The position numbers were made by a program, and so were the translations under genes. The notes beneath the pieces are model-generated. The model was not told where the DNA came from and made no database searches. It saw only the letters and a program-made list of their open reading frames with translations. From the NCBI GenBank assembly GCA_002067975.1, contig MVRS01000070.1, positions 1 through 32,536 of the forward strand: DNA of 32,536 nucleotides, in the 5' to 3' direction. The stretch's first letter is position 1. Each line of letters begins with the position of its first letter. Source of the DNA: Syntrophorhabdus sp. PtaU1.Bin058 (GTDB lineage Bacteria; Desulfobacterota; Syntrophorhabdia; Syntrophorhabdales; Syntrophorhabdaceae). Shown one piece after another: positions 32,335-32,536 of this stretch.

Positions 32335-32376
32335 CATAAATCAGAGAGGATTATTAAGGCATTGCATGCTCCAGGC

Positions 32377-32452
32377 GCCTACGTAGCTCAGTCGGTAGAG
32401 CACGTCCTTGGTAAGGACGAGGCCAGCGGTTCAATCCCGCTCGTAGGCTCCA
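32377..32452 (+). tRNA. tRNA-Thr (anticodon GGT)
   Basis: Acceptor GCCTACG pairs with CGTAGGC; the anticodon loop TTGGTAA between CGTCC and GGACG gives GGT. T-arm GGTTCAATCCC; CCA encoded at 32450-32452. Last tRNA before tuf. Confidence 0.95.
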
Positions 32453-32476
32453 TAAATATAAAAACGGAGGTTCTCT

Positions 32477-32536
32477 ATGGCTAAGAAAAAGTTTGAGAGG
32501 ACAAAACCCCACGTGAACATCGGAACGATCGGACAT
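32477..32536 (+). CDS. tuf: Elongation factor Tu, 3' partial (first 20 codons)
   Basis: ATG 32477 follows CGGAGG by six bases. The 20 residues visible, MAKKKFERTKPHVNIGTIGH, are the invariant EF-Tu N-terminus reaching the start of the P-loop (GTIGHVDHGKT continues beyond the window). The order tRNA-Thr-Tyr-Gly-Thr-tuf matches the tufB operon of E. coli, so co-transcription with the tRNAs is expected. Confidence 0.95.
   Translation, partial: MAKKKFERTKPHVNIGTIGH

Noticed and set aside
32158-32484. Plus-strand frame running through tRNA-Gly and tRNA-Thr with GGAGAGG upstream
   Set aside because: It reads GVAQLVRASAFQAEGRGFESR and similar, the well-known false protein obtained by translating tRNA genes.

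Overview
The window reads as a chromosomal segment of a Gram-negative anaerobe, most likely a deltaproteobacterium in the broad sense (Syntrophorhabdus/Syntrophus-like). This placement is inferred from gene content and protein style only. The clues are an LptE lipoprotein gene behind leuS, a PxxKW-type cysteine-rich small protein, an IscU/IscS pair of anaerobe type, an acyl-CoA crotonase beside a hotdog thioesterase, and a tRNA-Thr/Tyr/Gly/Thr-tuf operon. No phage, insertion sequence, rRNA or CRISPR array was seen.

Layout. Positions 1-4344 (+) hold five closely spaced genes for exported or membrane proteins: a permuted papain-fold hydrolase (5' end outside the window), a secreted PsbP/Mog1-like protein, a small three-helix membrane protein, a secreted coiled-coil protein with four clustered cysteines, and a periplasmic TPR-PDZ-thioredoxin fusion. 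Positions 4381-5827 hold a divergent hotdog thioesterase and a crotonase that lacks both hydratase glutamates. Positions 5911-7991 (-) are an iscU - iscS-like - moaE-like operon in which the cysteine desulfurase homologue has Gln at the PLP-lysine position. Positions 8220-9914 (+) hold a YeiH/PSE-family transporter between two very small ORFs. Then come a radical SAM/SPASM protein (-), an SDR oxidoreductase plus a LonB-type protease (+), an alpha/beta hydrolase (+), a small acidic protein (-), a short ORF behind a sigma-54-type promoter, and the overlapping set CoA-type Nudix - MFS - der.

Positions 20780-27903 (+) carry xerC-hslV-hslU and the arginine genes argB-argD-argF-argG. leuS-lptE follow and run head-on into rpsT. 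A PxxKW protein is next on the minus strand, then four tRNAs and the first 20 codons of tuf. The tRNA-tuf order is the same as E. coli thrU-tyrU-glyT-thrT-tufB.

The most striking unexplained structure is a set of intergenic elements between about 9.97 and 26.62 kb. They differ in sequence, but nearly all are built on a strict 7-bp period, for example CGTAAGG/ACGCCTC, GTATATC, GCTGATA, GTTCAAC, GTGAAAG and ACTATCT types. Several are arranged as inverted, even nested, hairpins, and the same heptad families recur at different loci. Two elements overlap functional sites: the argF stop codon and the argB ribosome binding site. The second notable point is the apparently catalytically dead IscS paired with an intact IscU scaffold.
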